DNA of 64,000 bases from Jiangella gansuensis DSM 44835 (lineage in GTDB: Bacteria > Actinomycetota > Actinomycetes > Jiangellales > Jiangellaceae): contig NZ_KI911782.1 in assembly GCF_000515395.1 (NCBI RefSeq), positions 5,486,070 to 5,550,069 on the forward strand, in the 5' to 3' direction. A program made the translations under genes and the position numbers. The notes below the pieces were generated by a model that searched no databases, was not told the DNA's origin, and was given only the letters and a program-made list of their open reading frames with translations. Below are positions 51,965-60,107 of this stretch, piece by piece (positions within the stretch are counted from its first letter, which is position 1; each line of letters starts with the position of its first letter).

Positions 51965-52794
51965 CCGCGGCCGAAGCACATCCGCCTACCCAGGTCTTGG
52001 CCGAACTGGCCGGTGACGCCCTCGATTCGCGGCAGTCGCGCGAGATCCAGGCGCATGTCGATCAGTGCGCCCTGTGCCAGGAGACGTTGGGCCGGCTCAC
52101 GCGGGTGACGGCCACGCTGCGGGAGGCACCCGCCGACGTCCCCATGCCGGAGTTCGTCGCGGCCCGCATCGGGGCTGCCCTGGCGGCCGAGCACGCGAGC
52201 CGGTCCGAACCGGCCGACGGCGCCCGCGGCTCCGGCGACGGCGACCCGGCTGACGGCGAAGGCGGCACCGTCGCCTGGTTCCGCCGGAAGCTCCCGGCCA
52301 GCCTCGCCGCGGCCGCCAGTGTCAGTGTCCTCGGCCTGGCCGGCTACGTCGCGCTCACGTCCGGCGGCGGCGACAGTGGTGGCGACGACTCCGGCGGTGC
52401 CGAGGTGGCCGCCGGCGCGGCTGCCGACTCCGCCAGCGAGACCTCCGAGGGCGCACTGTCCGGCCAGGGCCGCGCGCTGCCGCAGGAGGAGGATCAGCCG
52501 GATATGGAGGCCGGTCCGAGCACCGTGTACGGCCAGCCCGAAGAGCTGGCCAGCCCACTCGCCAGCGCCGTCGTCGAGATCTGGGAGAGCCGCGACCAGG
52601 TGGTCGAAGGCTGTGGCCAGACTCTCGCCGACGAGCTCGGACTCGAGCTCGTGGGTTCGCGGAACGAGGGTTCCGGTGTGCTCGTCGTGCTCGACGCCGG
52701 TGACGGTGTACTAGCCGGCTGGCAGGTCCCCACCTGCGGTGACGACAGCAGCCAGCGGATCACCGAGCCGGTCGAGGTGCCCGTCCAGGAGTGA
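51961..52794 (+). CDS. Anti-sigma-M factor (zinc-finger, membrane)
   Basis: 277 residues. The N-terminal anti-sigma domain contains the ZAS-like HVDQCALCQ (His-x3-Cys-x2-Cys, residues ~35-42), which binds SigM; one TM helix at about 104-124 ([20 protein letters not shown]) is followed by an extracellular Gly/Ser/Asp-rich and Glu-rich region with a Cys pair (GCGQ, PTCGDD) that may form a disulfide. It probably holds SigM at the membrane until a surface signal. GTG 51961 overlaps sigM (GTGA). Confidence 0.88.
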   Translation: MTAAEAHPPTQVLAELAGDALDSRQSREIQAHVDQCALCQETLGRLTRVTATLREAPADVPMPEFVAARIGAALAAEHASRSEPADGARGSGDGDPADGEGGTVAWFRRKLPASLAAAASVSVLGLAGYVALTSGGGDSGGDDSGGAEVAAGAAADSASETSEGALSGQGRALPQEEDQPDMEAGPSTVYGQPEELASPLASAVVEIWESRDQVVEGCGQTLADELGLELVGSRNEGSGVLVVLDAGDGVLAGWQVPTCGDDSSQRITEPVEVPVQE

Positions 52795-52825
52795 CGCACG
52801 CCGCGACACCGAGTCGACCGGCGGC

Positions 52826-52852
52826 GGGAATGCCGAACGCCTAGTATCCGTT
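52826..52852 (+). promoter_or_regulatory. Sigma-R/SigH-type thiol-stress promoter of trxBA, with an overlapping -10
   Basis: GGGAAT (52826-52831), exactly 18 bases, then GTT (52850-52852): the consensus of sigma-R promoters that drive trxBA in Streptomyces and of SigH in mycobacteria. A conventional -10-like TAGTAT (52842-52847) sits inside it. The start site would fall about 35 bases before GTG 52892, leaving room for the AGGGAAGG Shine-Dalgarno. Confidence 0.85.
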
Positions 52853-52891
52853 GGGGCAGATGGAAGCCGACGAGCTAGGGAAGGCACAAGC

Positions 52892-53860
52892 GTGACCGAC
52901 ATCCGTGACCTGATCATCATCGGTTCCGGTCCGGCCGGCTACACCGCGGCCGTGTATGCCGCCCGTGCGCGGCTGCGGCCGCTGCTCCTCGAGGGTGAAG
53001 TCAGTTGGGGCGGCGCCCTCATGAACACCACCGAGGTGGAGAACTACCCCGGCTTCCGCGACGGCATCATGGGCCCCGCGCTCATGGACGAGATGCGCGC
53101 CCAGGCCGAGCGGTTCGGCGCCGAGATCGTCACGCGTGACGCTGTCCAGGCGGACCTCACCGGAGACGTCAAGGTCGTGACGGACAGCGAGGGCACCGTG
53201 TACCGCTCCCGCGCGGTCATCGTCGCCACCGGGTCCCGCTACCGCGAGATCGGCCTGGAGAACGAGAAGCGGCTGTCCGGCCATGGTGTCTCGTGGTGTG
53301 CCACCTGCGACGGCTTCTTCTTCCGCGACCAGGACATCGCGGTCGTGGGCGGCGGCGACTCCGCGATGGAGGAGGCCACCTTCCTGACCCGCTTCGCGCG
53401 CAAGGTCTATCTCATCCACCGCCGCGACACCCTGCGAGCCTCCAAGGTCATGCAGGAGCGGGCGTTCGCCAACGAGAAGATCGAGTTCGTCTGGAACACC
53501 GAGGTGACCGACGTGCTGGGCGAGGACAAGGTGTCGGGGCTGAAGCTACGCGACACCGTCAGCGGCGACGAGCGCACCCTCGACGTCACCGGCCTGTTCG
53601 TCGCCATCGGCCACGACCCGCGGTCGGAGCTGTTCAAGGGCCAGCTGCGGCTCGACGACCAGGGCTACGTCCTGGTCGACACACCGTCCACCCGAACGGG
53701 CGTCGTGGGTGTCTTCGCCGCCGGCGACGTCGTCGACCACACCTACCGCCAGGCCATCACGGCGGCCGGCACCGGCTGCCAGGCAGCGCTGGACGCCGAA
53801 CGGTACCTCGCCGACCTCGACGTCGCCCGCGAGGTCAAGCCGGAGCTCGTCGTCTCCTGA
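52892..53860 (+). CDS. trxB: Thioredoxin reductase
   Basis: 322 residues: FAD motif [32 protein letters not shown], redox-active CATC (Cys136, Cys139) in [16 protein letters not shown] motif [19 protein letters not shown], and [23 protein letters not shown]. Low-molecular-weight type; it reduces thioredoxin with NADPH. GTG 52892 has AGGGAAGG nine or so bases upstream. trxA follows after 56 bp and is presumably co-transcribed. Confidence 0.96.
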   Translation: MTDIRDLIIIGSGPAGYTAAVYAARARLRPLLLEGEVSWGGALMNTTEVENYPGFRDGIMGPALMDEMRAQAERFGAEIVTRDAVQADLTGDVKVVTDSEGTVYRSRAVIVATGSRYREIGLENEKRLSGHGVSWCATCDGFFFRDQDIAVVGGGDSAMEEATFLTRFARKVYLIHRRDTLRASKVMQERAFANEKIEFVWNTEVTDVLGEDKVSGLKLRDTVSGDERTLDVTGLFVAIGHDPRSELFKGQLRLDDQGYVLVDTPSTRTGVVGVFAAGDVVDHTYRQAITAAGTGCQAALDAERYLADLDVAREVKPELVVS

Positions 53861-53916
53861 GGGAACCCCGAGACCGTCACCCCACCGAGAAAACGCCCAC
53901 CGACAAGGAGTTTCAC

Positions 53917-54240
53917 ATGGGCAACATCCAGCACGTCACCAGCGCCGACTTCGACGAGAAGGTGCTGCAGAGCGACAAGCCGGTCCTGGTCGACTTCTGG
54001 GCGGAGTGGTGCGGGCCGTGCCGCATGATCGCGCCGGTGCTCGAGGAGATCGCCAACTCGCAGGACAAGCTCGAGATCGTCAAGCTCAACGTCGACGAGA
54101 ACCCCGACATCGCCGCCAGCTACCGGGTCACCTCGATCCCGGCACTAAACGTGTACTCCGGCGGCCAGGTGGTCAAGCAGATCGTCGGCGCCAAGCCCAA
54201 GGCGGCTCTGCTCAACGACCTCGCCGACTACGTCGGCTGA
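53917..54240 (+). CDS. trxA: Thioredoxin
   Basis: 107 residues with the active site WCGPC (Trp31-Cys35) in VLVDFWAEWCGPCRM and the cis-proline loop TSIPALNVY (Ala where most thioredoxins have Thr). It reduces disulfides in ribonucleotide reductase and other proteins, recharged by TrxB. AAGGAG lies a few bases before ATG 53917. A strong terminator follows. Confidence 0.96.
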   Translation: MGNIQHVTSADFDEKVLQSDKPVLVDFWAEWCGPCRMIAPVLEEIANSQDKLEIVKLNVDENPDIAASYRVTSIPALNVYSGGQVVKQIVGAKPKAALLNDLADYVG

Positions 54241-54280
54241 CCTGACGTACCCGCCGCCGAGCGCGGCCGGCACGACCCAC

Positions 54281-54319
54281 CGGCGCCCGTCCGGGACTCC
54301 CCGTCCCGGGCGGGCGCCG
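54281..54319 (+). terminator. Terminator of trxBA
   Basis: A 17-bp stem, CGGCGCCCGTCCGGGAC (54281-54297) against GTCCCGGGCGGGCGCCG (54303-54319), with one G-U pair and a five-base loop, 40 bases after trxA. Confidence 0.85.
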
Positions 54320-54652
54320 TCGCGTGCCGGTGCCCGTGGGCGCCGGTGCCGGGGTCGGCCGTCCGGCGGTCCGTGCCCGGCCGACCGGCGGCTCCGCTCA
54401 GCCATCCGGCGGAGAAACTAATCGGACAAACCCGCATATTAGCGCCAAAAAGTTGTTGTCCCGCGTATCAGTTTGCACCGGACCTCTTGCCTGCGGGCAG
54501 CCTTCGGTCATTGAATGGCATATCCACTCAAAGGATCCGCTCCGTTTGCCGACGGCCACGATCTCCCGGATCATCTCGTCACGGAAGTCCTTGCTGGGAC
54601 ACCTACCGTGTCAGTGACTGGGGCTCCTGGGCGCCATGGCGAAGAGGTGTAC
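54320..54652. other. Non-coding, lower-GC junction after the conserved trxA block
   Basis: 333 bases without a convincing gene. Roughly 54412-54480 is near half A/T (AAACTAAT, CATATTAG, CCAAAAAGTTGTTG), in sharp contrast with its surroundings. The open frame from 54515 reads through it but lacks a Shine-Dalgarno and looks non-coding before 54653. It may hold the promoter of the next gene; I could not fix a -35/-10 pair. Confidence 0.4.
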
Positions 54653-55141
54653 ATGGAATACAGAGATGATTTCTTGAACGCCGAGAACGCCGCCGTCGAG
54701 GCATACACCTCGATGGCGGTGCGGCAGACGAAGCTGTTGCTGCTCGGCATCGGCACCATGATCGCGTCGATCGTGGCGATCGTCCTCGCGGCGGTGGCGA
54801 CGCTGCTGGACCTCGGTGGCATCGCGCCGTTGCACGACGCCTTCGTCCCGGTGGCGGTCATCGGCCTGGGTTGCGGCGGTGTCGACTTCATCGCCCGCCG
54901 CCGCGACAACGATCACGTGGCGGGCTGGGCCACGGTGATCGGCCAAGGGGCGTTGACGGCTGCTGGGACGATCGGGCTTCTGGGGTGGTTCTCTGGCGAC
55001 CTCTGGGTGTTCGGTGTCGGACTACTCGCGGGCATCGTAACCAGTTCGATCTTGGTCAAGTACCCGGAATGGGAAACTGAGGCAGAAATGCTGGAGCGTT
55101 TTGTCCGAGTTCCCGACGACGGCGACGACGAATACCGCTGA
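54653..55141 (+). CDS. Four-TM membrane protein with atypical codon use
   Basis: 162 residues: a charged N-terminus, then TM helices at about 26-50, 61-80, 93-112 and 114-132 and an acidic C-terminus (VPDDGDDEYR). No family recognised. AGAGG lies seven bases before ATG 54653; GTG 54647 is an alternative. The first and last codons use A/T in third positions far more than neighbours (AGA, GAT, TTG, GTA, TTT, CGT), consistent with recent acquisition together with the preceding low-GC gap. Confidence 0.62.
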   Translation: MEYRDDFLNAENAAVEAYTSMAVRQTKLLLLGIGTMIASIVAIVLAAVATLLDLGGIAPLHDAFVPVAVIGLGCGGVDFIARRRDNDHVAGWATVIGQGALTAAGTIGLLGWFSGDLWVFGVGLLAGIVTSSILVKYPEWETEAEMLERFVRVPDDGDDEYR

Positions 55142-55273
55142 CCGAGTTCACATCCACGGACATTCCGGACCATTCTCGAACGCTCGACCATCAGGTGTGC
55201 CCGCGCGCCCATGCGTGCGCCGGCCCGGGGCGCCCCGGAACCTCACCGCCACGACCTCGCGCCCGCCGGTCAC

Positions 55274-55287
55274 AGAGTGCCCACTCT
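55274..55287. promoter_or_regulatory. Palindrome upstream of the FtsK-like operon
   Basis: AGAGTG-CC-CACTCT, perfect 6-bp arms, 49 bases before ATG 55336. A possible operator for the ATPase operon; no regulator gene is adjacent. The rest of 55142-55335 is GC-rich and non-coding. Confidence 0.35.
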
Positions 55288-55335
55288 GCGCACTTTCGTA
55301 GGAGACAGGCACCTGGACCGGGAGGAAGAGCAGGC

Positions 55336-58128
55336 ATGCGCGTTTCCGCCCTCCGCACCGGGCTCTTCCGTGGCCCGGCCGTGGACGACGACGGCCCGGC
55401 CCGGCTCGTCCACGCCGTCGAAGCCGCCGACCACGCCGCCCGGCACCTGCGCACGCTGGCCGCGTCGGCCGCCGAGCGTGAGCGTCGCCAGCTGGCCGAG
55501 GACCAACACGAGCTCGCCACGGCGGCCCGCCGCCGTCAGGCTCGTTCCACAGCCTCCCTGTTCGCCTCCGCCGACCGGGTCCGGCTCGACATCGCCGAAC
55601 TGCTCGAGCGCGGTCCCGGCTATGCCCACGCCGGCTGGGACTCACCGGTCTGGGCGGAGGCCTACGACGAACCCGTCGACGTCACCCAGGTGGTCCGGGT
55701 GGCCACGCTCGGGCTGGCCTCCCCCAGCAGCATCGTGGAACTGCCGTTCGTGCTGCCCGCACTCGGCGGCAACGTCGTCATCACGCACGCCCCAGGCGGC
55801 GCCGCGCCGGCTCACAACCTCGCCCAGGCGTTCGTCACCCGGGCGCTGGCCGCCGCCCTTCCGGGCTCGCTGCGCGTGCACCTGCTCGACCCCGGGGGCC
55901 TCGGCCAGAACCTCGGCATCCTGAGCCGGCTCCCCGACCCCCTGGTGGCCGGCGGCATCCGGGCCACCCACGAAGAGATCGCCGCGGAGCTGCGCGCGCT
56001 GCGCGAACACGTCCACCGGCTCAACAGCCAGGTTCTCCTCGGCGACGACGACTCCCTGGTCGCCCGCTGGCACGCGGGGGCGGCCGGCGGCATCCCATGC
56101 GCGCTGGTCCTGGCCGCCGGGCTCGGGCCCAACCTCGTCGCCGACGACGCCCAGCAGCTCTGGTCACTGGCTCGCACCGGCAACCGCTGCGGCGTCGCCG
56201 TCATCGCTGTCATCGACGCCGGCCGCGACCTGCCCAGCGGCGTCGTCCTGGCCGATCTGCTCGAGAACGCCGAGCACATCCACGTCGACCACGAGGGCGG
56301 CGCCACCTGGGAGTCGTCGCCGCCGGTCCTGCACCACAACGCCCGCATCCGCTGCCCCAACCCGCCCGGCGCGGCCCAGCACCGGTTTCTCACCACGGTG
56401 CTCGCACCGGCCGTCCGCCGCGGCGTGAACCGGCCCGTCGTGCTGACCGACCTGCTGGCCGGCCAGGCCACCGGCACCGGCAGCACACTGACCACGATCG
56501 GTGCCACCGTCGGCCAGAGCGCCAACGGCTCCTCCGTCGAGCTGCGGGTCGGCGACGCCGAGGACGTCGCCATCGGCGGCATCGTCGTCGGACCGTCCGG
56601 TTCCGGCAAGACCACCCTGCTCCACGCGTTCATCCACGCGCTGGTGCGCCGCTACCCGCCCGAGGAGCTCGAGCTCTACCTGCTCGACATGAAGGCGGGC
56701 GTCGAGTTCGCCGAGTACGCACCGCGGCCCGGCCGTCCGGCGCTGCCACACGTGCGCGCCGTCGGCATCGAGGCCGACGCCACCTTCGCGCTGGGTGTGC
56801 TGCGTCATCTGCTCACCGTCGACGCCCGGCGCAAGCGCCTGTTCAAGGAGGCGTCGATCCGCACCGGCCACGAGATCAAGAACATCGCCCAGTACCGCGA
56901 GGTCACCGGCGAAGTCCTCCCTCGGGTCCTGTTCGTCGCCGACGAGTTCCAGCTCATGCTCACCGGGCCCACCGAGGACGCCGCCTGGGACGCCCTCGAC
57001 GTCCTGGTCAAACAGGGCCGCAGTCAGGGCATCCACGTCCTGCTGGCCACCCAGAGCCTGAACTCCGTAGGGACCGGGCGCGGCTCGCAGAAGGCATCCG
57101 TCTTCGACCAGCTCGAGTTGCGGGTCGGCCTGCGGTGCAAGCCCGACGAGCTGAGCCTGCTGTTCGACCGCACCGTCCGCGACCGCCTCGACACCGGCCG
57201 GCGCGGCTCCGGCGTGCTCAACGAGGCCCGCGGCGACAAGGACGCCGACCAGCTGTTCCAGGCCGGCCTGCTCGACGCCGACGACCGTCACCGCATCCGC
57301 AACGAGGTCCTCGTCCGCGACGGCAGCAACCCGCGCATCCGCGTCAGCCGCGGCACCGGCGCGGTCGACGTCGCGGACGTCGCGGGCGCGCTGGCGGCCA
57401 CCGCCGAGCCGACCATCCACCTCGGTGCGCCGGTCGGGGTGGAACCACCTCTGGTCGGTGTCCCGGCTCGACCGGGCGACGGCCGGGGCCTGCTGCTGGC
57501 CGGCCGGGACGAGCTGCGCGCCGTCGGCGCCATCAGTGCCATGCTCGCCGCCCTGGCGCTACAACCCAGCTGCGACCACGCCGGCTTCGTCGTCGTCGAC
57601 CTCCTACCGCAGGGCATCCCCGGCCGCCGGCCGCTCGACCAGCTCACCGCGTGGCTCGGCCCTCGGGTGGTCACGGTGGGCGAGGACGAGCTCGAGCAGC
57701 TGCCCGAGCTGGCCACCCGGGCGACCGGGCCCACGTTCGTCGCACTGCTCGGCCTGCAGTACTCCACCGCCGAGGCGCCCTACTACGGCGACGACCCGCA
57801 TCCGTTCAACTGGCTGTGCGGCACCGCGCCGTCTCAGTCCGTGTTCCCGCTCATCTGGCTCGACACTCCGGAGCGGCACCGCAAGCTCGGTCCGCACGGC
57901 GAGCGGCTGCAGTTGCGCGCCGACGCCGGAGCCGACCTCATCGACACCGCCGCGTTCATCGGGCAGCGTCCACCGTTCGCCGCCGCACGCGGGCGGTTCT
58001 GGTTCCACGACCTCGCCGGCACGGGTGAGCCGGTGCTGATCGATCCGCTGCAGCTGGGCGAGCGGCTCCCGGATGCCCGGCCGGTGTCGCCGACGGCCGT
58101 GGCCGGTACGCGCGAGGCACTTCGATGA
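55336..58128 (+). CDS. FtsK/EccC-like ATPase with one intact and two degenerate nucleotide-binding domains
   Basis: 930 residues, no TM helix. A helical N-terminus (~40-90, AERERRQLAEDQHELATAAR) precedes domain 1 (~130-380), where the P-loop position reads ITHAPGGAAPAHN and strand 3 LRVHLLDPGG: degenerate. Domain 2 has intact Walker A GPSGSGKT (419-426) and Walker B VLFVADEFQLML (Asp536-Glu537), with LLATQSLNSVG as sensor. Domain 3 (~705-900) again lacks a P-loop (LLLAGRDELRAVG) but keeps FVVVDLLPQG. Three tandem FtsK-type domains recall EccC of type VII secretion, but there the first domain is the active one. ATG 55336 is chosen since the upstream frame looks non-coding. It overlaps the next gene by four bases. 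Confidence 0.78.
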   Translation: MRVSALRTGLFRGPAVDDDGPARLVHAVEAADHAARHLRTLAASAAERERRQLAEDQHELATAARRRQARSTASLFASADRVRLDIAELLERGPGYAHAGWDSPVWAEAYDEPVDVTQVVRVATLGLASPSSIVELPFVLPALGGNVVITHAPGGAAPAHNLAQAFVTRALAAALPGSLRVHLLDPGGLGQNLGILSRLPDPLVAGGIRATHEEIAAELRALREHVHRLNSQVLLGDDDSLVARWHAGAAGGIPCALVLAAGLGPNLVADDAQQLWSLARTGNRCGVAVIAVIDAGRDLPSGVVLADLLENAEHIHVDHEGGATWESSPPVLHHNARIRCPNPPGAAQHRFLTTVLAPAVRRGVNRPVVLTDLLAGQATGTGSTLTTIGATVGQSANGSSVELRVGDAEDVAIGGIVVGPSGSGKTTLLHAFIHALVRRYPPEELELYLLDMKAGVEFAEYAPRPGRPALPHVRAVGIEADATFALGVLRHLLTVDARRKRLFKEASIRTGHEIKNIAQYREVTGEVLPRVLFVADEFQLMLTGPTEDAAWDALDVLVKQGRSQGIHVLLATQSLNSVGTGRGSQKASVFDQLELRVGLRCKPDELSLLFDRTVRDRLDTGRRGSGVLNEARGDKDADQLFQAGLLDADDRHRIRNEVLVRDGSNPRIRVSRGTGAVDVADVAGALAATAEPTIHLGAPVGVEPPLVGVPARPGDGRGLLLAGRDELRAVGAISAMLAALALQPSCDHAGFVVVDLLPQGIPGRRPLDQLTAWLGPRVVTVGEDELEQLPELATRATGPTFVALLGLQYSTAEAPYYGDDPHPFNWLCGTAPSQSVFPLIWLDTPERHRKLGPHGERLQLRADAGADLIDTAAFIGQRPPFAAARGRFWFHDLAGTGEPVLIDPLQLGERLPDARPVSPTAVAGTREALR

Positions 58129-58874
58129 CCACCGACCTCGACCCCACCACCGCCGACGGCTCCGGCCAACGGCACCAACCGTCCCGCGGTCCGGCCATGC
58201 GCGCCTACTGCGCCACGCTGTCGCGCTTCACGTCCGCTGTGCAGAGCACCGAGCAGCTCCTGCGCAACGACGAAGCCGGCACCCGCGAAGACACCGAACG
58301 GCTCGAAGTCACCACCGCCGGCCGGCTGCGCCGCATCGAGCGGGCCGGCGCCGCCGCGGAGGCCGGGCTCGAACACACGGCGGCTGTCCGCGCCGTCCAC
58401 GGTCTGCCTCCGCCCGAGGAGCCGTCCGGCAGCTCTCCCGGCGGTCGCGACCTGGCGCGCCGGACCGGCGGATCCGATGTCGGCATGGCGCTGACCTCAC
58501 TCGGCCGCCGCCGCGACGAACTGCGAGCGGCCGAGTCCGAGTTCATTCAGTGGTTCGACGGACACGACGAGCAGTCGCGGCGGGTGGTTCTTGTCGCCAC
58601 CGGTGCGGTGGGTGTGGTCGCGGCCCTGGCGATGGCCGTCCTCGGCACCAGGATGTCCGGTTCGGCGTCACTCGCCCTACTGGCCGTCTGCACGGTGGCA
58701 GTCGTGGCGACGGCGTTGACGACGGCGGCGGCGCGGCGCCTGGGCCGGGTGTGTACCGGACCGGGGCTGTCGCGCCGGCCGGACCCGATCGCGATGGCCC
58801 GATACGGCGGTGTGGTCGCCGCGGCCGCGGCGGTGGGACTGGCCGCGGTGAACATCGCCGCCGGCTCGCTCTGA
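58125..58874 (+). CDS. Three-TM protein with helical N-terminal domain, partner of the FtsK-like ATPase
   Basis: 249 residues. Residues 25-150 are predicted largely helical (YCATLSRFTSAVQSTEQLLR, RLRRIERAGAAAEAGLEHTA, RRRDELRAAESEFIQWFDGH); three TM helices follow (about 152-172, 179-200, 225-245). No family recognised. ATG 58125 overlaps the ATPase stop (ATGA), so it is translationally coupled and probably its membrane anchor or channel subunit. Confidence 0.65.
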   Translation: MTTDLDPTTADGSGQRHQPSRGPAMRAYCATLSRFTSAVQSTEQLLRNDEAGTREDTERLEVTTAGRLRRIERAGAAAEAGLEHTAAVRAVHGLPPPEEPSGSSPGGRDLARRTGGSDVGMALTSLGRRRDELRAAESEFIQWFDGHDEQSRRVVLVATGAVGVVAALAMAVLGTRMSGSASLALLAVCTVAVVATALTTAAARRLGRVCTGPGLSRRPDPIAMARYGGVVAAAAAVGLAAVNIAAGSL

Positions 58875-58976
58875 TCCGTTCCCCTCCACCCGTCACAATC
58901 GGCACCCCACACGCACCTACAGGGGCAAGCGGCCCGCCGACGGCGCGGCCACGGACGCGGAGAAAGGCGGCCCAGC

Positions 58977-59582
58977 ATGCCGGGCATCAAGGAATCGGGT
59001 GAGAACCTCATCGAGGTGTCCACCAGTCTCACCCGCGGCGGCGAGGACACCTCGCGTGGTCTCACCGACCTCGAACAGAAGGCGCTCGCTGCGGTCGAGG
59101 CGCTCGACGAGCTGCGTGGTCCGGCCGAGGAGGCCCGGGCGGCCACCGAACGGCTGCGCGCCAAGGCTGAGGCGGCGCGCGCGAGGTTCGCCGAGCTCGA
59201 GCGAGCCGCCGCGGCCACCGAGGACGGCGCCAGGGTGCTCGACCGCGCCTGCGACCAACTGCAGCGCGGCGACGCCGACCTCGCGGCCGCGTTCGAGCCA
59301 CAGGTCCGGCCCATCGCCGCCCAGGTCACCCAACTCACCGAGAGCCTGCGCACCAGCGCCGGGGCGCTCGAACGGGCGGTCGACGGCGTCGCCGCCGGCG
59401 CTCAGCAGGTCGGTGGCAGCACCCAGCAGATCCTCACCAGTGGTGAGCAGATCCGCAAGGGGGCGAACGACGTCGCCGGCACGCTCGGACAGGCCAAGAA
59501 GCGGCTCGGCCAGGTCATTCCCACCGCTGCCCGGGCCGTGCGCGACCGCGGTCAGGAAGCCGTGCACGTCGTGCGCCGGTGA
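58977..59582 (+). CDS. Helical coiled-coil protein of the FtsK-like module
   Basis: 201 residues, almost entirely helical with long heptad stretches (LAAVEALDELRGPAEEARAA, LRAKAEAARARFAELERAAA) and a Ser/Thr/Gln-rich second half (GGSTQQILTSGEQIRKGAND) recalling chemoreceptor signalling helices or secreted LXG/ESX-type substrates. No signal peptide, TM or WxG motif. GAAAGG before ATG 58977. The 102-bp gap before it has a -10-like CACAAT near 58898; it may have its own promoter. Confidence 0.62.
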   Translation: MPGIKESGENLIEVSTSLTRGGEDTSRGLTDLEQKALAAVEALDELRGPAEEARAATERLRAKAEAARARFAELERAAAATEDGARVLDRACDQLQRGDADLAAAFEPQVRPIAAQVTQLTESLRTSAGALERAVDGVAAGAQQVGGSTQQILTSGEQIRKGANDVAGTLGQAKKRLGQVIPTAARAVRDRGQEAVHVVRR

Positions 59583-59586
59583 CGCC

Positions 59587-60015
59587 GTGTCCATCGCACG
59601 CAAGCATGAGCTGGATGACCGCATCCACGTGCTGAAGACCACGCTGCGCGCGTTGGAGGAAGCGCTCGGCCGGGCGGAGAAGGGCGCGCAGGAAAGCCAG
59701 GCAGGAGTGCTGGCGTTGCAGCGGCGGATCGTCCGGAAGGCACACGACGCGGTGCCACGTGCTGACGACAAACCCATCCCGGCCCGCATCGAGGCGGGCG
59801 TCACCTCCGCGTGCACGGCGGCGGTCAAGGCCCTGCTCCAGCGATGGGGGGAGATCAAGAAGCTCATCATGCGAGCCATCAACCAGGTGCGCGCCGAGCT
59901 GGATGCCGTCACCAAGAAGCGAGCCCGCCTCGACCATGCCGAAGAGCTCCACGATCGCGGCCGCGACGGTCACCGCGGCTCCACCGGCATGACGGGCTTC
60001 GGCCCGAGCGGCTGA
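59587..60015 (+). CDS. Helical protein of the FtsK-like module
   Basis: 142 residues: coiled coil at ~5-50 (ARKHELDDRIHVLKTTLRAL, EEALGRAEKGAQESQAGVLA), a second helical region (LLQRWGEIKKLIMRAINQVR) and a Gly-rich, charged tail. No recognised domain. GTG 59587 starts four bases after the preceding stop, so it is co-translated with the 58977 gene. Confidence 0.6.
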   Translation: MSIARKHELDDRIHVLKTTLRALEEALGRAEKGAQESQAGVLALQRRIVRKAHDAVPRADDKPIPARIEAGVTSACTAAVKALLQRWGEIKKLIMRAINQVRAELDAVTKKRARLDHAEELHDRGRDGHRGSTGMTGFGPSG

Positions 60016-60107
60016 CCCCGCGAGCCGCCGGCACGTGGCCGCGCCCGCTTCGGCACCGGCGTGAAAAGGCATGGTCAGGTGGCACTGCCATGCCCTATAC
60101 AGGGACG

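Noticed and set aside
54515-55141. Longer 208-residue version of the membrane protein
   Set aside because: The extra N-terminus has no Shine-Dalgarno and reads through low-GC non-coding sequence; ATG 54653 has AGAGG at the right distance.
55336-60015. A complete type VII (ESX) secretion locus
   Set aside because: Only the EccC-like ATPase is comparable; no WXG100 pair, EccB, EccD, EccE or mycosin gene is visible.
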